Assembly (NCBI RefSeq): GCF_044788715.1
Contig: NZ_CP173170.1
Location: 5,022,001-5,086,000 of the forward strand
Direction: 5' to 3'
Length of the DNA stretch: 64,000 nucleotides
Source of the DNA: Methylotuvimicrobium sp018830325
Lineage (GTDB): Bacteria; Pseudomonadota; Gammaproteobacteria; Methylococcales; Methylomonadaceae
Below the pieces are notes generated by a model. The model was not told the origin of the DNA. It saw only the letters and a list, made by a program, of their open reading frames with translations, and made no database searches. This document shows, in pieces, positions 61,167 through 64,000 of this stretch. Both the position numbers and the translations under genes were made by a program. Each line of letters begins with the position of its first letter. Position 1 is the first letter of the stretch.

Positions 61167-62381
61167 TCAAGAAGTCTCGTTGTTTTTACTTAGATAACTG
61201 AGCCATTGCTCTGCGTTTTTTCTATTTTTCGGAAAACTTTTCGCCTTGGCAAAAGATTGGCGGGCCTGTTTGGTGTTATTGCTTTCATAATAACTCATCC
61301 CAAGAATCATATAAGCTTGGCCGGGCTGTTTCAATCCTCCCTTCGCCAATGCCTTATTCATCGCGGCAATGGCTGCCTTCCAGTTCTCTTGTTCATAATA
61401 GATTTGTCCGAGCTGTTGATAAAGACTGCCTTTGTCATCGAGTTTAGAGGCCATCTCGAAAGCTTGAATTGCTTTTTCCAGCTCCCTTGCCTGCTTCCAG
61501 GCGTTAGCTAGTAATTCCCAATTTTTTACCGTACTCGTAACTTTTTTCGCATCAAGCTCGGACCGCAACACTGAGCCGGCTTTATATGGCAGCCCGGCAT
61601 ATAGAAATAAATTAACCAAATCCAAAATCTCCTTTTCCGAATTCAATAGGCCTTTTTTGTATGCCAGATGCTTGACCGTGGCCGCTTGCGTAAACTGGTT
61701 CAATTGCTGATAAACCGAAACTAACTGCGTCCAATAGTCTTTTTTTGCCGGATTAGCGGCCATCAGCTTGCGCAATAACGGTATCGCAGATTGATAGTCT
61801 TTCAATTCATAAAACAACGCAAGTTGCAGCTGATACCATGAATCCTCGGGCTTGGCCGTTAATTGAATGGCCTTAGAAATATGCGGCAAGGCATTGCGGT
61901 ATTGTTTCAACTGAGTATAAGCATTCGCCAACAACACATGAGTTTGTGCATCCGGCACCGGATTTTTTGCCAGCCATGGCTTTAAAGTCTCAATCGCCTT
62001 GGCATATTGATTGGAAGCCAAATACAGCTGCCCCAGGTTTAAAAGCGCATCTTGCTGTTGTTTGTCAGGCAGGGCATTTAATGCAACGGCTTTTGACAGC
62101 CATTGGGCAGCCTTAGCATATTGTTCCTTGAGCGCATAAACCGAAGCCAGGCTCCGCAACGCGACGGCCTGATCCAAGCCGCCGACCTTGACTTCGCCAA
62201 CCATCGCCAGCAACTGCTGTTCGGCTTTACCGTAAGCCTTATCGGCGATAAGTCGCTCTGTAGACTGAATTTTTTGATACAGCGCCGGAGAAATTGTCGC
62301 TTGCTTGGAATCAGCCAAGGAAGTAAGCGGCGCGTTCAATAATGAAACAAGCAGTAAGTTAAATAAGTGCGTTCGCTTCAT
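61167..62381 (-). CDS. Periplasmic TPR protein of the TonB2-type cluster
   Basis: The 404-residue protein has a signal peptide (LLLVSLLNAPLTSLA) and about nine tetratricopeptide repeats (for example ALLNLGQLYLASNQYAKAIE, LYQQLGQIYYEQENWKAAIA). In TonB2 clusters of Vibrio and marine gammaproteobacteria a TPR protein follows tonB2, and the same order is seen here. The start overlaps the TonB stop as ATGA. Confidence 0.88.
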   Translation of the reverse strand: MKRTHLFNLLLVSLLNAPLTSLADSKQATISPALYQKIQSTERLIADKAYGKAEQQLLAMVGEVKVGGLDQAVALRSLASVYALKEQYAKAAQWLSKAVALNALPDKQQQDALLNLGQLYLASNQYAKAIETLKPWLAKNPVPDAQTHVLLANAYTQLKQYRNALPHISKAIQLTAKPEDSWYQLQLALFYELKDYQSAIPLLRKLMAANPAKKDYWTQLVSVYQQLNQFTQAATVKHLAYKKGLLNSEKEILDLVNLFLYAGLPYKAGSVLRSELDAKKVTSTVKNWELLANAWKQARELEKAIQAFEMASKLDDKGSLYQQLGQIYYEQENWKAAIAAMNKALAKGGLKQPGQAYMILGMSYYESNNTKQARQSFAKAKSFPKNRKNAEQWLSYLSKNNETS

Positions 62382-63052
62382 TTGGACAGTTTAAACTCCA
62401 AGGTTTGTTGAGCCCTTTGTTCGTAAGCCTGGCCGTCAACCACTTTCGCTTTGAATTTCCAGCGCTTAACGGCGGCCAGCGCTTCGCGGTTAAAAATATT
62501 GCTGGGGTGCGATTCGACAACAACAGCATCGCTGACTTCACCGGTTTTCGTAATTGTGAATTCCACCTTTACCCAACCTTCGATACGCCGGCTCGCCGCA
62601 CGCATCGGATAACGAGGCGGAATGCGTACCAAAGGCGTAACGTCTGTCGTGATCGTCCCGGTACCGACCGCTGCGCTCGGCGCGGCAGGCGAAGGCGCTG
62701 CCGCGCCCTGAGTCAAGCCCTCCAGAGCCGAACCACCGAAACGAGCGCTCGGTAACGGCACGCTAAGGTTCGGAATCGCTAAATTCGGCTGAGCGGCAGC
62801 CATCGGTTGAGTGTGCTGCGTTTGCATAGGCGGTGGCGGCGGGCGTTTTTCCGGAGGCGGCGGCGGTTTGACGGTCTTTTTTTCCTTGATCTGCGGTTTG
62901 CTCTCTCGTTTCAAGCGAACGAATTCGACCATTTGCAAGTTATCGGTTTTCTTAAAACCGCTCCCTCTATTCATCACCATCGCTTGCATGAGCCAAAACA
63001 AAGCCAGCGTAACGCCTAGCCCGGCCAATAAAGAAATCGCAAGACGCTTCAC
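62378..63052 (-). CDS. tonB2: TonB-family protein (TonB2 type)
   Basis: The 224-residue protein has one N-terminal helix (ISLLAGLGVTLALFWLMQAM), a Pro/Lys-rich spacer (KKTVKPPPPPEKRPPPPPMQ), and a TonB C-terminal domain (PRYPMRAASRRIEGWVKVEF with VKRWKFK). It transfers energy from ExbB-ExbD to outer-membrane receptors. It overlaps exbD and the TPR gene by four bases each, so the operon is translationally coupled. Confidence 0.92.
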   Translation of the reverse strand: MKRLAISLLAGLGVTLALFWLMQAMVMNRGSGFKKTDNLQMVEFVRLKRESKPQIKEKKTVKPPPPPEKRPPPPPMQTQHTQPMAAAQPNLAIPNLSVPLPSARFGGSALEGLTQGAAAPSPAAPSAAVGTGTITTDVTPLVRIPPRYPMRAASRRIEGWVKVEFTITKTGEVSDAVVVESHPSNIFNREALAAVKRWKFKAKVVDGQAYEQRAQQTLEFKLSK

Positions 63053-63462
63053 TTCGATTCCGTTTCCGTCGCAATCGCCGCATTGGTGATACCGGCCAAT
63101 CGAATTTGATCCATAACTTGAACTAGAACGTGGGTCTTGGTGTCTCGGTCGGCGGCAATGATGACCGAACCGAGCGGATTTTCGGCCTGCAAGCGCGCGA
63201 CATTGGCTCTAACCGCCCGAACATCGACCGCGCGTTTATCGATCCATATTTCACCGTTAGCCTTGATCGACACAATAATATGGGCCTGTTCTTTTTTCTC
63301 GGCAGTCTGTGCAGTAGGTCGATTAACATCGATACCGGATTCTTTGACGAAAGATGTCGTTACGATAAAAAAAATCAGCATAATGAACACGATGTCGAGC
63401 ATCGGCGTCATATCGATATCGGAAATTTGATCGGATGTCGAACGGCTAGTAGTACGTCGCAT
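63049..63462 (-). CDS. exbD: Biopolymer transport protein ExbD
   Basis: The 137-residue protein has one N-terminal helix with the essential Asp in DMTPMLDIVFIMLIFFIVT (the second Asp is the proton-carrying residue). The periplasmic domain follows. It is coupled to the tonB gene by an ATGA overlap and lies 13 bp after exbB. Confidence 0.95.
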   Translation of the reverse strand: MRRTTSRSTSDQISDIDMTPMLDIVFIMLIFFIVTTSFVKESGIDVNRPTAQTAEKKEQAHIIVSIKANGEIWIDKRAVDVRAVRANVARLQAENPLGSVIIAADRDTKTHVLVQVMDQIRLAGITNAAIATETESK

Positions 63463-63475
63463 AAAAACAATCTCG

Positions 63476-64000
63476 TTATTGGAATTTCAATAAATCGGCT
63501 AAATGATGGGTTTCGTCGCTGACGCGCTCTTCGATCGTTTTACTGAAATAGAGCCCGGCGATCGCAATCACCATACCCGACATGGTCGGAATCGTCGCCA
63601 GAGAAATACCGGAGGCCATGGCCCGCGCATTACCGGTACCGGTAACCGCCATTACATCGAAGACGTGGATCATGCCGGTCACGGTACCTAAAAGCCCGAG
63701 AAGCGGACATAAAGCGATCAGCATTTTGATGATAGTCAACGATTTACCCATCGTCAGCTTCGCTTCGGAAATAATAAAATTTCGAATGTTATGCGCATCG
63801 TAAGAACTTTTATCGACACGGCTTTCCCATTGTTCTCGCCAGGCTTGCCGGTCCTTTGGATAATTAAACCGAAAATACAACAAACGTTCGACTATCAGGC
63901 ACCACAAGATGATAGAAACGAACAGAATAACCTTCAAAACGATGCCGCCGCTATCGAGAAAATGGCCGACCGAATCGAAAATAGAAAACACTCCGTTCAT
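63476..64000 (-). CDS. exbB: MotA/TolQ/ExbB proton channel (ExbB2 type)
   Basis: The 174-residue gene is complete; its ATG is the last three bases of the window. Three membrane helices are visible, with LCPLLGLLGTVTGMIHVF and MASGISLATIPTMSGMVIAI containing the channel-lining residues. The short length fits ExbB2 of TonB2 systems, in which a larger TtpC protein lies upstream, here beyond the window edge. Confidence 0.94.
   Translation of the reverse strand: MNGVFSIFDSVGHFLDSGGIVLKVILFVSIILWCLIVERLLYFRFNYPKDRQAWREQWESRVDKSSYDAHNIRNFIISEAKLTMGKSLTIIKMLIALCPLLGLLGTVTGMIHVFDVMAVTGTGNARAMASGISLATIPTMSGMVIAIAGLYFSKTIEERVSDETHHLADLLKFQ

Overview
The window looks like chromosome of a gammaproteobacterial (type I) methanotroph, most likely Methylotuvimicrobium/Methylomicrobium or a near relative. 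The main evidence is the ribulose monophosphate (RuMP) route of formaldehyde fixation: two copies of hexulose-6-phosphate synthase, 6-phospho-3-hexuloisomerase and transketolase, followed by transaldolase and fructose-bisphosphate aldolase, all on the minus strand between 32.8 and 45.0 kb. Gammaproteobacterial gene orders (apaG-apaH, nudE/yrfG, rhlB-trxA-rho, mutY-yggX, a TonB2-type exbB-exbD-tonB-TPR cluster) agree. The species is an inference.

Layout. 0-5.2 kb: end of rlmJ, an icd-adaptor-ABC ATPase operon without a permease, an ankyrin protein, apaGH. 5.2-11.4 kb: a mosaic repeat, an orphan ORF, a membrane-anchored AlbA_2 protein, a Tat-exported multicopper oxidase with a Met/His/Asp-rich insert, folA, asparaginase. 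11.7-17.2 kb: CheB-CheR-PAS and PAS-GGDEF-EAL signalling proteins. 17.3-20.0 kb: a periplasmic redox cluster (MauG-like dihaem peroxidase, Tat metallophosphoesterase, monohaem cytochrome c). 20.5-24.2 kb: a four-gene MCE lipid-transport operon. 24.6-32.5 kb: SSS symporter, a frameshifted bfd, a DUF2780-like lipoprotein, a cupin, a P1B-type ATPase with altered motifs, a CoA-disulfide-reductase-like rhodanese fusion. 32.8-45.0 kb: the RuMP block. 45.6-48.6 kb: HAD phosphatase and convergent dhaK/dhaL. 48.8-56.6 kb: housekeeping genes including rhlB, trxA, rho, mutY, yggX and a small rubredoxin. 56.9-64 kb: AsmA protein, peroxiredoxin, AP2-like protein, TonB2-type cluster.

The most unusual content is in the RuMP block. 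A 3,380-bp unit carrying hps-hpi-tkt occurs twice as a direct repeat. I found only two differences, both synonymous in hps, and the homology stops inside the last codon of tkt. Downstream of each unit lies a gene for a protein built on the same short motif, consensus [TS]GVxKYLxK. One is soluble with about 19 motifs. The other has a signal peptide, a periplasmic part with two YPA..F.P.V.YQD repeats, one membrane helix and four motifs predicted to be cytoplasmic. I propose, as inference, a scaffold-plus-membrane-anchor pair that organises the formaldehyde-fixing enzymes.

Several intergenic regions carry members of a dispersed non-coding repeat family: 229-bp MITE-like elements with imperfect terminal inverted repeats starting TATA, a second type bounded by 17-bp GAGGGTRCGGTTGCTCG ends, and mosaics of the two. 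They share a hairpin core CCCAGCACCTAAAT/ATTTAGGTGCTGGG. No transposase, CRISPR array, rRNA or tRNA gene was seen.
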